Shown in pieces: positions 1-8,584 of a stretch of DNA of 64,000 nt (the first letter of the stretch is position 1; each line of letters opens with the position of its first letter). Where the stretch lies: contig JALHMC010000009.1 in assembly GCA_022844225.1 (NCBI GenBank), forward strand, positions 39,359 to 103,358, in the 5' to 3' direction. Position numbers and translations under genes: made by a program. The notes under the pieces were generated by a model. It worked only from the letters and a program-made list of their open reading frames with translations, had not been told where the DNA came from and made no database searches. This DNA is from Hyphomicrobiaceae bacterium. GTDB taxonomy: Bacteria; Pseudomonadota; Alphaproteobacteria; Rhizobiales; Hyphomicrobiaceae.

Positions 1-287
1 GGACCGGCCAACAGCGGCGCAAGCGTAGTCCGCCCCGCCGACATCAGCGTCACCACGGCGGTCGCCAGCATGAACCCCCACAGCGCCATCGGCAGGCCCG
101 CGGACAGCTGCCCGGCGAAAATGAGAGCGCTGAACGAAAGGCAGTGCGCCAGCGTCACGAACGAGGCGACGATGCCGGCAAACGCATCGCGCGCATAAAG
201 GGCCGCTGTTCCAGGCGCACCGAGCAACGCCACCAGATCCCGCCCTCCGCGCCTCTGGCGCAGATTGTTCCAGTCCGCAAGGCTCAC
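1..287 (-). CDS. SulP-family anion transporter, N-terminal part (cut by window edge)
   Basis: Reading leftwards from a GTG at 287 gives an open frame of 95 codons that runs off the window. It has a short polar N-terminus, then ARDAFAGIVASF, a hydrophobic run containing FSALIFAGQL, and GLPMALWGFML. This pattern fits the first transmembrane helices of SulP (SLC26-like) sulfate/anion permeases, especially the subgroup with a cyclic-nucleotide-binding or STAS C-terminus. The transporter core and C-terminus lie outside the window, so substrate and C-terminal domain are unknown. The GTG start is a choice: the frame stays open upstream, but no in-frame ATG precedes the conserved part. Confidence 0.6.
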   Translation of the reverse strand, partial: MSLADWNNLRQRRGGRDLVALLGAPGTAALYARDAFAGIVASFVTLAHCLSFSALIFAGQLSAGLPMALWGFMLATAVVTLMSAGRTTLAPLLAG

Positions 288-409
288 GCACCGCTCCGCC
301 GCTTTTCCGAGCGCGCCACACTGGCCGCGACATCCGGCAGAGCACAAGCTCAAACGTCGGATGGACATGGTACGATAATCGATCGGTTGCAGATGAGACG
401 GAGGCGGAC

Positions 410-1342
410 ATGGGTGTCCAGCGGGCGGTCGCCATCGGCGAATGCATGGTCGAGCTGGCACGTGGAACGGATGGCCGCTTCGGGCAATCGTTCGGCGGCG
501 ACACCTTCAATACAGCGGTCTATCTCTCTCGGGCCGGCGTCCCGACCGCCTACGCGACGGCACTCGGCGACGATCCCTACAGCGACGGTATCGTCGCCCT
601 CGCGGAGGCGGAAGCCGTCGCCACCGACCTCATGATCCGCCGCCCGGGCCGCATGCCCGGCCTCTACCTGATCGAGACGACACCTGCGGGCGAGCGGACG
701 TTTCATTACTGGCGCGACCGCTCTCCGGCCCGCGAACTGCTCGACGGCGACGATGCCGATGCGATCGGGTCGGCCATCGAAGGCGCAAGGCTCGTCTACC
801 TGTCGGGCATCACCCTGTCGCTCTACTCGGAACTGGCGCTCGATCGGCTCGAGCGCATCCTCGGCCGCGCGCACAAGTCAGGCGCCATTGTCGCGATGGA
901 CGGCAACTATCGCCCACGCGGCTGGGGCGGCGACGCGGATCGCGCACGGCGCGTGCTGGTCCGCTTCTGGCGCCTTGCGTCGATCGGATTGCCCACATTC
1001 GACGACGAAGCCGTCCTGTGGGACGATCGGGACGCCGCCGCAACCGCCACACGGCTCCGTGGCCTTGGCGTCGCGGAAGTCGCCGTGAAACTCGGCGCGG
1101 CCGGCGCGTTGATCGCACCATCTGACGGCAAGCTGATCGAGGTGCCGATACCCCAGCCGGTGACCGCCGTCGATACGACCGCGGCCGGCGACAGCTTCAA
1201 CGCCGGCTATCTCGCAGCCCGCCTCGCCGGACGCGACGCCGAGCCCGCCGCACTCGCGGGCCACCGCTTGGCCGGCGTCGTCGTCGCCCACCGCGGAGCC
1301 ATTGCCCCCAGATCCGCAACCGCCTCCGTGCTCCAGCCCTGA
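410..1342 (+). CDS. PfkB-family sugar kinase, probably 2-dehydro-3-deoxygluconate (KDG) kinase
   Basis: A 310-residue cytoplasmic ribokinase-fold kinase. The N-terminal GECMVELA (about residues 10-17) is typical of KDG kinases and related PfkB enzymes, and FGGDTFNTAVYLSRAG forms the sugar-binding lid region. The second PfkB signature, DTTAAGDSFNAGY (from about residue 255), contains the anion hole and the catalytic Asp. KDG kinase phosphorylates 2-keto-3-deoxygluconate to KDPG, feeding the Entner-Doudoroff pathway. No aldolase or dehydratase sits beside it, so the exact sugar is inferred from the N-terminal motif only; fructokinase or another PfkB activity remains possible. The ATG follows a purine-rich stretch. 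Confidence 0.8.
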   Translation: MGVQRAVAIGECMVELARGTDGRFGQSFGGDTFNTAVYLSRAGVPTAYATALGDDPYSDGIVALAEAEAVATDLMIRRPGRMPGLYLIETTPAGERTFHYWRDRSPARELLDGDDADAIGSAIEGARLVYLSGITLSLYSELALDRLERILGRAHKSGAIVAMDGNYRPRGWGGDADRARRVLVRFWRLASIGLPTFDDEAVLWDDRDAAATATRLRGLGVAEVAVKLGAAGALIAPSDGKLIEVPIPQPVTAVDTTAAGDSFNAGYLAARLAGRDAEPAALAGHRLAGVVVAHRGAIAPRSATASVLQP

Positions 1343-1655
1343 GCAATCGCCACCCGCTTCGCCGGCGGATGTCGCCCCATGCGCGCGGGCAGCAGTCGAC
1401 CTGCGCGACCACAGCCGCCACGCGATTAGACCGGATCAGTCAGCGCGCCGCGCCACAAGGGTGGCGAAAGAGCAGCCGGCTATGAGGAGTATCGAGGTCA
1501 ATGGTGCATCGCACTTGTTTCGTAAACGACGTGTCGCCGGATAAGCCATCGCGGGAGGGAGACCGTTGGCAGTGGCGCCAGCCGAAATGGCTGATGCATA
1601 TGCGGAGCGCGTGTTAGGATCTCCGACCCCCAGCCCGGGGTGCGAAGGAAATTCG
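1343..1655. other. Intergenic, no gene seen
   Basis: Between the sugar kinase and the nitrilase I see no convincing gene, RNA or repeat. An in-frame extension of the nitrilase back to a TTG at 1566 exists, but it adds residues not expected of a nitrilase. Confidence 0.5.
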
Positions 1656-2588
1656 ATGAAAATCGCTGTTGTCCAGCAGCCGCCAGTCTACCTTGATCTG
1701 GCGAAGTCGATGGCCCGTGCGGTCGAGCTTGTTCAGGAGGCGGCCAGCCAGGGATGCAATATGGTGGTCTTTCCCGAAACCTGGCTTTCAGGTTACCCCA
1801 CCTTCGTCTGGCGACTGCCGCCGGGTGCCGGGATGGGAAAGACGGATGAACTTTACGCCCTCTCGCAGGCCAACTCAGTCGACCTCAGTAGGGACGGCCT
1901 GCGGCCGCTGCAAGACGCGGCGAAGGAGCACCAGGTGGTGATCGTGCTGGGCTACCAAGAGATCGACGGATCGGTCAGCGGCAGCACGCTCTTCAATAGC
2001 TGCGCGATCATCGACGCGGACGGCAGGCTGGCCAACAACCATCGCAAGCTGATGCCAACAAATCCAGAGCGGATGGTCTGGGGCTTTGGTGACGGCTCGG
2101 GCTTGAATGTGGTGGACACCGCAGTCGGTCGCGTTGGAGCGCTGATCTGCTGGGAAAACTACATGCCGTTGGCTCGCTATGCGCTCTACGCGCAAAACAT
2201 CGACATCTACGTCGCTCCGACATGGGACAGCGGCGAGACATGGCTGGCGACGATGCAGCACATCGCGCGCGAAGGCGGCTGTTGGGTTGTCGGCTGCGCG
2301 ACGGCATTGGAAGCTTCCGACATCCCCGAAAGCGTCCCGTACCGCGACGTGCTTTTTCCGAACAAGGATGAGTGGATCAACGCGGGCGACGCAGTCGTCT
2401 ACAAACCCTTCGGAGGCGCCATCGCAGGACCGATGCGCAAGAAAAAGGGGCTTCTGATCGCCGAGATCGATGTGGGTTGCGCTCGCGCCTCGCGTCGGAA
2501 GTTTGACGCGAGCGGGCATTACGCCAGACCAGATGTCTTCTCTCTGCATGTGAACAGGAAAAGGCAGGTTCCTGTTCAGTTCGACTAG
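1656..2588 (+). CDS. Nitrilase / carbon-nitrogen hydrolase
   Basis: A 310-residue soluble enzyme of the nitrilase superfamily. The Glu-Lys-Cys catalytic triad is visible: Glu41 in VVFPETWLSGYP, Lys131 in NNHRKLMPTNPER and Cys165 in GALICWENYMP. These motifs and the following APTWDSGETW are those of true nitrilases (nitrile to carboxylic acid plus ammonia) rather than amidases or beta-ureidopropionases. The start is the ATG at 1656, behind GAAGGAA, because MKIAVVQ is the normal first strand of the fold. Its natural substrate cannot be read from sequence and no nitrile-pathway partner is adjacent. Confidence 0.9.
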   Translation: MKIAVVQQPPVYLDLAKSMARAVELVQEAASQGCNMVVFPETWLSGYPTFVWRLPPGAGMGKTDELYALSQANSVDLSRDGLRPLQDAAKEHQVVIVLGYQEIDGSVSGSTLFNSCAIIDADGRLANNHRKLMPTNPERMVWGFGDGSGLNVVDTAVGRVGALICWENYMPLARYALYAQNIDIYVAPTWDSGETWLATMQHIAREGGCWVVGCATALEASDIPESVPYRDVLFPNKDEWINAGDAVVYKPFGGAIAGPMRKKKGLLIAEIDVGCARASRRKFDASGHYARPDVFSLHVNRKRQVPVQFD

Positions 2589-3044
2589 GCTGAGGCACTG
2601 ATGACAACCCTCGTCAGCGTGCGGTGTGGCGTTGCCCACCCTCGCTGCCTCTGGCTTCACAAAACGCGCGATCGTAGTCCGCTCGCCAGGATAGGTCGGT
2701 AACGGGCGCCCCGGGGTTGAGCTGACGTTGTCGCGGAAATCACTGAAAGCATGCTGCGCTGCAGCGCTTTCTGAGCGTGACGACTAGTGCACCGCTGTCC
2801 TCGCATAGCAGACGCCTTAGATCATCCGTTCTTGCGCGAAGCCGGTCTTGCCCCATCCCATCATCCCGCGCCTGTGCGTCATTGCTTAACCACGCCAGCC
2901 GCATTCGTTTGGACACCAGCCCCATCCTACTCCGGGGCGCCATACACCAATCCGGGCATCGGCATGCCATTGCCGGTTGCCGAGGCGCGGGCTCGAAGCC
3001 TACCCTGCCGGCAACCGCACCAGCAAAACGACCGGAGCCCCCTC
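2589..3044. other. Intergenic, no gene seen
   Basis: This stretch separates the nitrilase from the LLM oxidoreductase. The oxidoreductase frame stays open upstream to 2787, but that part is low-complexity and lacks family features. I see no RNA gene or clear repeat. Confidence 0.5.
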
Positions 3045-3881
3045 ATGCGCGTTGGCGTCTTTTATTTCCCGACCGACTACGGCATCGAGGTCGGTGAGCT
3101 TGCGGAGGCCCTCGAGGCGCGCGGCTACGAGTCCCTCTTCGTCTGCGAGCACACCCACATTCCCACCTCGCGGCGGACCCCGTTTCCGGGCGGCGGCGAC
3201 CTGCCGAAGCGCTATTCGCACACCCACGACCCGTTCGTCGCGCTCGGCTTCGCCGCCGCGAGGACGACAACGCTCAAGCTCGGCACCGGCATCTGCCTCA
3301 TCACGCAGCGCGACCCAATCGTGACCGCGAAATGCGTGGCGAGCCTCGACATGCTGTCCAAGGGCCGGTTCGTGTTCGGGCTCGGCGGCGGCTGGAACGT
3401 CGACGAGATGGAGAACCACGGCGCGCGCTACGACAAGCGCTTCAAGCTGCTGCGCGAGCGGGTGCTCGCAATGAAAGAGATCTGGACCAAGGACGAGGCC
3501 GAGTTCCACGGCGAGCTGGTCGACTTCGATCCGATCTGGTCGTGGCCGAAGCCGGCCCAGCGCCCGCATCCCCCCATCCTGCTCGGCGGCGAGACCGATC
3601 ACACCCTGCGGCGTGTCACCGAGTTCTGCGACGGCTGGTTTCCGCGCGCGACGGCGACGTTCGACCCGAAGGCTCAGCGTGCGCGGCTCGATGCGGCCGC
3701 CAAGGCCGCCGGGCGTGATCCGGCCTCGTTGCAGATGACGGTGTTCCGCGCGCCCGCCGACGCGGAGCGGTTGAAGCCCTACCGCGATGCCGGTGTCGAC
3801 CGCGTGTTGCTCGAGGTACCGGACTTGACCCGGGACGAGATCTTGCAGGTCCTCGACAAGAATGCGCCCCTGACCCGATAG
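3045..3881 (+). CDS. LLM-class (luciferase-like) F420/FMN-dependent oxidoreductase
   Basis: A 278-residue TIM-barrel flavin/F420 enzyme of the bacterial-luciferase family. Family features are the N-terminal VGVFYFPTDYGIEVGELA, HTHDPFVALGFAAART, LGTGICLITQRDP, the phosphate-site run GRFVFGLGGGWN (about 110-121) and RPHPPILLGGE. The arrangement resembles the short F420-dependent LLM subfamily (TIGR03619 type). Substrate is unknown. The ATG at 3045 is chosen because MRVGVFYF starts the first beta strand. It converges with the PilZ gene downstream. Confidence 0.85.
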   Translation: MRVGVFYFPTDYGIEVGELAEALEARGYESLFVCEHTHIPTSRRTPFPGGGDLPKRYSHTHDPFVALGFAAARTTTLKLGTGICLITQRDPIVTAKCVASLDMLSKGRFVFGLGGGWNVDEMENHGARYDKRFKLLRERVLAMKEIWTKDEAEFHGELVDFDPIWSWPKPAQRPHPPILLGGETDHTLRRVTEFCDGWFPRATATFDPKAQRARLDAAAKAAGRDPASLQMTVFRAPADAERLKPYRDAGVDRVLLEVPDLTRDEILQVLDKNAPLTR

Positions 3882-3890
3882 CGAAGCACG

Positions 3891-3918
3891 CGGACCCCCC
3901 GACGCGCCTCAGGGTCCG
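3891..3918. terminator. Dyad between convergent genes, possible terminator
   Basis: CGGACCC at 3891-3897 can pair with GGGTCCG at 3912-3918. It lies between the stop of the LLM gene and the stop of the PilZ gene, overlapping the latter. There is no U-run, so intrinsic termination is only a possibility. Confidence 0.3.
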
Positions 3919-4814
3919 GCCAGCGTACCGCCGAGATCGGCGATCGAGATCGGCACGTCGAACCGGAAACCCAGCCGGTCGCCCGTGCTCCAGACGACGA
4001 CGCCGTCGATCTTCGGCGAACGCCCGATGACGAGGCAGGCTCGCATCCCCGGTTGCAGCGGCGGCGAGCCGGCAAGTCCTGCCCCCTGTCGGGAGATGTC
4101 GATGGTCCTCAGCTGCCAAGCCCTGCCAGGGATGCCCAGTTCACAGTCCAGACGTAGGCGATGGCGTCGCTCGGACCGGCGCTCGATCCAGCCGGGAATC
4201 TCGATTGCGCCGCCACTGGTGACACACGGTGAAGCCCCTAGCGCCGCGGCAGCGAGCAAACGCTCGGTGGCAACGGCTCCAGGCGCATTCGATCCAGACC
4301 GGCTGGCCTCACGCGGCAGAGCGCCGCCAACGTCCTGAATGAGCCCCAGCGCGCGTTCGCAGATGATACCCCAGAGCCCGGCCAGTTCGTCGATGGCGAC
4401 AGGGTCCCGCGGACCCGCCGTCTCGACATTCGCGCAATGGCGAAGTGTGAGTTCGCGCGCGATAGCGATCCGTACCCTTAGATCATGCAACCCGTTCACG
4501 ATCGCCAAGACGCCCCGATCCAGGCGGTCTCCAGCCGCCTCGCTGCCGTGCGACGTCAACTCCGGCGGCAGCCACAGGGGCACCCCCGCCATCAGCCTCT
4601 GCGCTCTATGGGGGAAACGATAGGCGTAGTTGACGACGCTCGTGACGCAGGCGACCAGAGCACCGCTGGTCTCGAGTTCCTGAAGAATGCGGCACAAGAG
4701 ACGCCCCGATTGAGCGGGATGCATCGTCTCTTCGATCGTCGAAACCGAGGCTTTGAATGAAAGCTTGTCATCATCGACGATGAACGCTGCACCATCCTGC
4801 ATCTGCGACCTCAA
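3909..4814 (-). CDS. PilZ-domain protein with uncharacterised N-terminal region
   Basis: A 301-residue protein without signal peptide or membrane segments. The last third (about 210-290) is a PilZ domain: an Arg-rich entry ERRSERRHR containing RxxxR (Arg213/Arg217), then DISRQGAG (Asp239, Ser241, Gly244) matching the D/NxSxxG motif. Both c-di-GMP-contacting motifs are intact, so it probably binds c-di-GMP. Residues 1-200 are mostly helical. Residues 20-160 include helices that resemble the FlbT/FlaF type only in size, and I cannot assign them. It stands alone between an LLM enzyme and an ABC operon, so the process it controls is not evident from context. Confidence 0.75.
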   Translation of the reverse strand: MRSQMQDGAAFIVDDDKLSFKASVSTIEETMHPAQSGRLLCRILQELETSGALVACVTSVVNYAYRFPHRAQRLMAGVPLWLPPELTSHGSEAAGDRLDRGVLAIVNGLHDLRVRIAIARELTLRHCANVETAGPRDPVAIDELAGLWGIICERALGLIQDVGGALPREASRSGSNAPGAVATERLLAAAALGASPCVTSGGAIEIPGWIERRSERRHRLRLDCELGIPGRAWQLRTIDISRQGAGLAGSPPLQPGMRACLVIGRSPKIDGVVVWSTGDRLGFRFDVPISIADLGGTLAGP

Positions 4815-4895
4815 AGATGTTAAGGCCGCAGTATCACGCGAACATCCTAATTTCTACTTTAGATTGCAATATCCATTTTTATGACCCTGGGTTGC

Positions 4896-6554
4896 TCAAG
4901 AGACGGCCTTGAGCCCTTCGCCAAAGCGGACGCCACGACCGGGGGCCGCGGCGAACAGGGCATGCGTATAGGGATGCTTCGGAGACGCGAAGATCTCCAT
5001 CGTCGGCCCCGCCTCGACCACCACGCCGTTCTGCATCACGGCAATCCGGTCGCAGATCTGGGCGGCAACGCGCAGGTCGTGTGTAATGAAAAGCACGGCA
5101 AGATCGAACCGCACACGCACGTCGTCGAGCAGCGCCAGCACTTGCGCCTGCACCGACACGTCGAGGGCGGAGACGGCCTCGTCCGCAATCAGCAGCTTCG
5201 GCTCCATGGCAAGCGCCCGAGCGATGGCGATGCGCTGCCGCTGTCCGCCAGAGAACTGGTGGGGAAACCGGTCGAGCGCATCGGGCTGCAGCCCGACGAG
5301 TTGCATGAGATCCTTGGCCCTGCGCATGGCGTCGTCCGTCGAGAGGCCGAAATTGACCGGCCCTTCGATGATCGAGGCACCGACTGTCCGGCGCGGATTC
5401 AGCGAGCGATACGGGTCCTGAAAGACGATCTGCACGTGTTTCCGGTGCGGCCTGAGGCGTCGCTCCGGCAACGTCGCGACGTCGATATCGCCGATCCGGA
5501 TGGTCCCGCTGGTCGGCTGGATCAGACGCGCGATGCAGCGCGCGACCGTCGTCTTGCCGGAGCCGGATTCGCCGACGATACCCACCGTCTCTCCGCGGCG
5601 GACGTCGATCGTCACATCCGCGGCGGCCTTGACCACGCGACGCTTGCCAGCGAGGAAGCCGCCGGAGGCGTAGGTCTTGCAGAGCTTGTCCGTCGACAGC
5701 GCGACCGTCGAGGCATTCGGTTTGCGATCCGGCGGGTGCAGGCTCGGCACCGAGCGGATCAGCATTTGCGTATAGGGCTCGCGCGGGCGCGTGATGATCT
5801 CGTCACGACTGCCGATTTCGACCACGCGCCCGTGTTGCATCACGACGACCCGGTGCGCGATCTCCGCGACGACGCCGAAGTCGTGAGTGATGAACAGCAC
5901 GCCGGTGCCGCGCCGCGCCTGCATCTCGGCGATGAGCTTCAGAATCTGGGCCTGGGTCGTCACGTCGAGCGCGGTCGTCGGCTCATCGGCGATCAGCAGC
6001 ACCGGGTCGAGCACCAGCGCCGCCGCGATCATGACTCGCTGGCGCTGCCCGCCGGACAGCTGGTGCGGAAAGGCATCGATCATGCTCGCCGGATCGGGCA
6101 GATGCACCGCAGCCATGATGTCGAGCACCTTCTGGCGCCGCTCGGCGGCCGACAGCGGCGTGTGGATCTCGAGCACCTCGCCGATCTGCTCGCCGACGCG
6201 CTCGACCGGATTCAGCGCCGTCATCGGCTCCTGGAAGATCATCGACATCCGCTGCCCGCGGAGCTTGCGCAGCTCAGGTTGCGAGATGTTGGCGATCTCG
6301 CGCCCCTCGAGCTTGATCGACCCCCCGGTCAGCGCGAGCTGACCCTTCGGTAGAAGTCCCATGACGGCCTGGGCCGTGACGGACTTTCCCGATCCTGATT
6401 CACCGACGACACAGACGATCTCACCACGCCCGACTCCGAACGAGACGCTATCGATCGCGTTGCGGCGGTCACCACCCTTCGGCAGGGCGACGGTCAAGCC
6501 ATCGAGCTCGAGAATGGGGCCAAGGTCGCTGGCGGCATCGCTCGCATCTTGCAT
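4896..6554 (-). CDS. Peptide/oligopeptide ABC transporter, fused double ATPase (DppD-DppF type)
   Basis: A 552-residue protein with two complete ABC ATPase domains in tandem. Domain 1 has Walker A GESGSGKS (51-58), LSGGQ (166-170) and Walker B LLIADEP (187-192). Domain 2 has Walker A GESGSGKTT (328-336), FSGGQRQR and LLIADEA. The RPREPYTQMLIRSVPS stretch after domain 1 is the peptide-transporter-specific C-terminal motif, and KHPYTHALF after domain 2 is the same element. It energises the two permeases encoded immediately upstream. The start ATG overlaps the permease stop by one base (TGATG), indicating translational coupling. The frame extends to 7334, but the extension is the permease gene read out of frame. 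Confidence 0.93.
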   Translation of the reverse strand: MQDASDAASDLGPILELDGLTVALPKGGDRRNAIDSVSFGVGRGEIVCVVGESGSGKSVTAQAVMGLLPKGQLALTGGSIKLEGREIANISQPELRKLRGQRMSMIFQEPMTALNPVERVGEQIGEVLEIHTPLSAAERRQKVLDIMAAVHLPDPASMIDAFPHQLSGGQRQRVMIAAALVLDPVLLIADEPTTALDVTTQAQILKLIAEMQARRGTGVLFITHDFGVVAEIAHRVVVMQHGRVVEIGSRDEIITRPREPYTQMLIRSVPSLHPPDRKPNASTVALSTDKLCKTYASGGFLAGKRRVVKAAADVTIDVRRGETVGIVGESGSGKTTVARCIARLIQPTSGTIRIGDIDVATLPERRLRPHRKHVQIVFQDPYRSLNPRRTVGASIIEGPVNFGLSTDDAMRRAKDLMQLVGLQPDALDRFPHQFSGGQRQRIAIARALAMEPKLLIADEAVSALDVSVQAQVLALLDDVRVRFDLAVLFITHDLRVAAQICDRIAVMQNGVVVEAGPTMEIFASPKHPYTHALFAAAPGRGVRFGEGLKAVS

Positions 6555-7462
6555 CAGCCGCGGCGCTCCATCTTGGGGTCGAGAACATCGCGCAGCCCGT
6601 CGCCCAGCATGTTCACGCCGAGCACCGTGACGGCGAGGAACAGCCCAGGATAGAGGATGTTGTGAGGGAACACCCGGAACAGGGTCCGTCCCTCGGCCAT
6701 GATGTTCCCCCACGTCGGAATCTCGGGCGGGATGCCGATGCCAAGAAACGAGAGAATGGCCTCGATCAAGATCGCCGCCGCGCAAATGAACGTGCCCTGG
6801 ACGATCAGAGGCGCCACTGTGTTCGGCAGGACATGGCGGAAGATGAGCAGCGGTGTCGGCGTTCCGACGGTGATCGCGCTTTCGACGTAGGGTTCCTCGC
6901 GGATTGACAGCACGATCGATCGCACCAGCCGCACGACGCGCGGCACCTCTGGCACCACGATGGCCAGCACGACGGCGAAAATCCCGGCACGAAACACCGA
7001 GACGAGGCCGATCGCGAGCAGGATCGCCGGTATCGCCATCAGGCCATCCATGAACCTCATGATGATGCCGTCGAGCCAGCGGATATAGCCCGCGACGAGG
7101 CCGATCAGCAGGCCGATTGAAATCGAGATCAGCGACACGGTCAGGCCGACGATGAGCGAGACCCGGGCACCGTAGACGACGCGACTGTAGATATCGCGGC
7201 CGAGGCTGTCGGTGCCAAGACGATAGCTGACCGGGACCTTTTTGCCCTCGTCGTCGCGGATCGTGGCCTCGTATCCGGGCAGCTTGTTGCGGACGGAGGG
7301 GTTCACCTCCGCCGGATCGCGTGTCCCGAGCCACGGCGCGAGAGCCGCAATCGTCACCATCACCGCGACGATAAACCCTCCGATCAGCACGCTGGTGGAT
7401 CGCGCCAGCTGCCGGAAGGCGGAAACGCGCGGGCGGACGGGTGTTGCGTCGGCGACGGCCAT
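6554..7462 (-). CDS. Peptide/oligopeptide ABC transporter permease (DppC/OppC type)
   Basis: A 302-residue inner-membrane permease. After a cytoplasmic start and one helix (about 28-48) comes the periplasmic stretch with GTDSLGRDIYSRVVYGARVS, a hallmark of DppC/OppC permeases. Five more helices follow, with the EAA loop VESAITVGTPTPLLIFRHVLPN contacting the ATPase. It pairs with the DppB-type permease encoded upstream. Start and stop codons overlap both neighbours (TGATG at 7462 and at 6554), so the three genes are one tightly coupled operon. Confidence 0.93.
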   Translation of the reverse strand: MAVADATPVRPRVSAFRQLARSTSVLIGGFIVAVMVTIAALAPWLGTRDPAEVNPSVRNKLPGYEATIRDDEGKKVPVSYRLGTDSLGRDIYSRVVYGARVSLIVGLTVSLISISIGLLIGLVAGYIRWLDGIIMRFMDGLMAIPAILLAIGLVSVFRAGIFAVVLAIVVPEVPRVVRLVRSIVLSIREEPYVESAITVGTPTPLLIFRHVLPNTVAPLIVQGTFICAAAILIEAILSFLGIGIPPEIPTWGNIMAEGRTLFRVFPHNILYPGLFLAVTVLGVNMLGDGLRDVLDPKMERRG

Positions 7463-8403
7463 CAGTAGCGGATCCTCGGATCGAACAGGGTGTAGGCTAC
7501 GTCGACGAGCAAATTCACGAGCACATAGGCGAGCGAGAACAGCAGGATCACCGCCTGGATCGTGGGATAATCGCGGGCGAGCACGGCATCGACGGTCAGG
7601 AGCCCCAGGCCGGGCAGCGTGTAGACCGACTCCGTGACGACGACGCCGCCGATCAACGTCGCGAACGTCAGGCCGATGACGGTCAGGATCGGCACCGCAG
7701 CGTTGGCGAGCGCGTGACGCACGAGCACCTTCAACTCTGACTGGCCTTTCGCCCGCGCCGTTCGAATGTAGTCTTCGTGCAGCACTTCCAGCACGCTGGT
7801 CCGGGTCATGCGCGCAATGAGCGCGACGAACACGATCGACAGCGTAAGCGACGGCAGGATCAGACGATGGAGCCAGCCGGCAAACCCGTCCGAGAGATAC
7901 TGGTAGCCCTGCACCGGAAACCAGTCGAGCTTCACCGCCAGCAGATAGATCAGCAGGTAGCCGACCACGAACACCGGCACCGAGAACCCAATGACCGAGA
8001 AGCCCATTACGAACCGGTCGATCCACGAGCCTTGCTTGTAGGCTGCCAGCGTCCCCAGCGGCACCGCGATCGACACGGTCAGCACGATGGCTAGCAGCGA
8101 CAGCGAGATCGTTGGCTCGACTCGCTCGACGATCAGTTGCGCCACCTGCTTCTTGTAGAAGAACGACTCGCCGAAATCGCCCTGGAACATGTTGCCGATC
8201 CAGATCAGGAACTGCGTCAGGATCGGTTGGTCGAGGCCAAGCTTGCTGCGGATCTCGGCGATCTGCTGGTCGTTCGCGAAGTCGCCCGCGATGATCGCCG
8301 CTGGATCAGATGGCGTCAGGCGCAGCATCAGAAACACCAGCACCGCGACGATGGCCATCACGGGGATGGCGGCCAGCAGCCGACGAAGAATGTAGGCGCT
8401 CAT
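7462..8403 (-). CDS. Peptide/oligopeptide ABC transporter permease (DppB/OppB type)
   Basis: A 313-residue inner-membrane permease beginning MSAYILRRLLAAIPVM, the usual DppB/OppB first helix. Other family features are RLTPSDPA, the LGLDQPILTQF run, GDFGESF, and the EAA loop YIRTARAKGQSELKVLVRHAL. The C-terminal FDPRIRY is canonical. It should form the heterodimeric channel with the DppC-type partner. It lies 181 bases downstream of the binding-protein gene on the same strand, with a GC-rich hairpin between them. Confidence 0.93.
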   Translation of the reverse strand: MSAYILRRLLAAIPVMAIVAVLVFLMLRLTPSDPAAIIAGDFANDQQIAEIRSKLGLDQPILTQFLIWIGNMFQGDFGESFFYKKQVAQLIVERVEPTISLSLLAIVLTVSIAVPLGTLAAYKQGSWIDRFVMGFSVIGFSVPVFVVGYLLIYLLAVKLDWFPVQGYQYLSDGFAGWLHRLILPSLTLSIVFVALIARMTRTSVLEVLHEDYIRTARAKGQSELKVLVRHALANAAVPILTVIGLTFATLIGGVVVTESVYTLPGLGLLTVDAVLARDYPTIQAVILLFSLAYVLVNLLVDVAYTLFDPRIRY

Positions 8404-8542
8404 GCTCGCCTTCGAGGCTCGAGGGACACGATAACTAAGCTCGCTTGATGGTCCGGCGTAACGCCCGATTGCAAATCCCCGGGCCGACGATCCGCCGGGA
8501 GGACGGACGGCTTCTGGCGGGCCTCTCCCGAACGGGTATCAA

Positions 8543-8564
8543 GGGCCGGGTTTGGTCCCGGCCC
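8543..8564 (-). terminator. GC-rich hairpin between binding-protein gene and permease genes
   Basis: GGGCCGGG (8543-8550) pairs perfectly with CCCGGCCC (8557-8564) around a 6-base loop, 20 bases after the stop of the minus-strand binding-protein gene. On the transcribed strand it is followed by TTGATACC, not a true U-run. It therefore looks more like a partial terminator or 3'-end stabiliser that keeps binding-protein mRNA above permease mRNA. Confidence 0.5.
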
Positions 8565-8584
8565 ATCCTTTCTCCCCGGCGCGG

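Noticed and set aside
4881..6353. 490-codon open frame on the plus strand opposite the double ATPase
   Set aside because: It is antisense to a clearly conserved two-domain ABC ATPase, lacks any family motif, and long antisense frames are common in GC-rich DNA.
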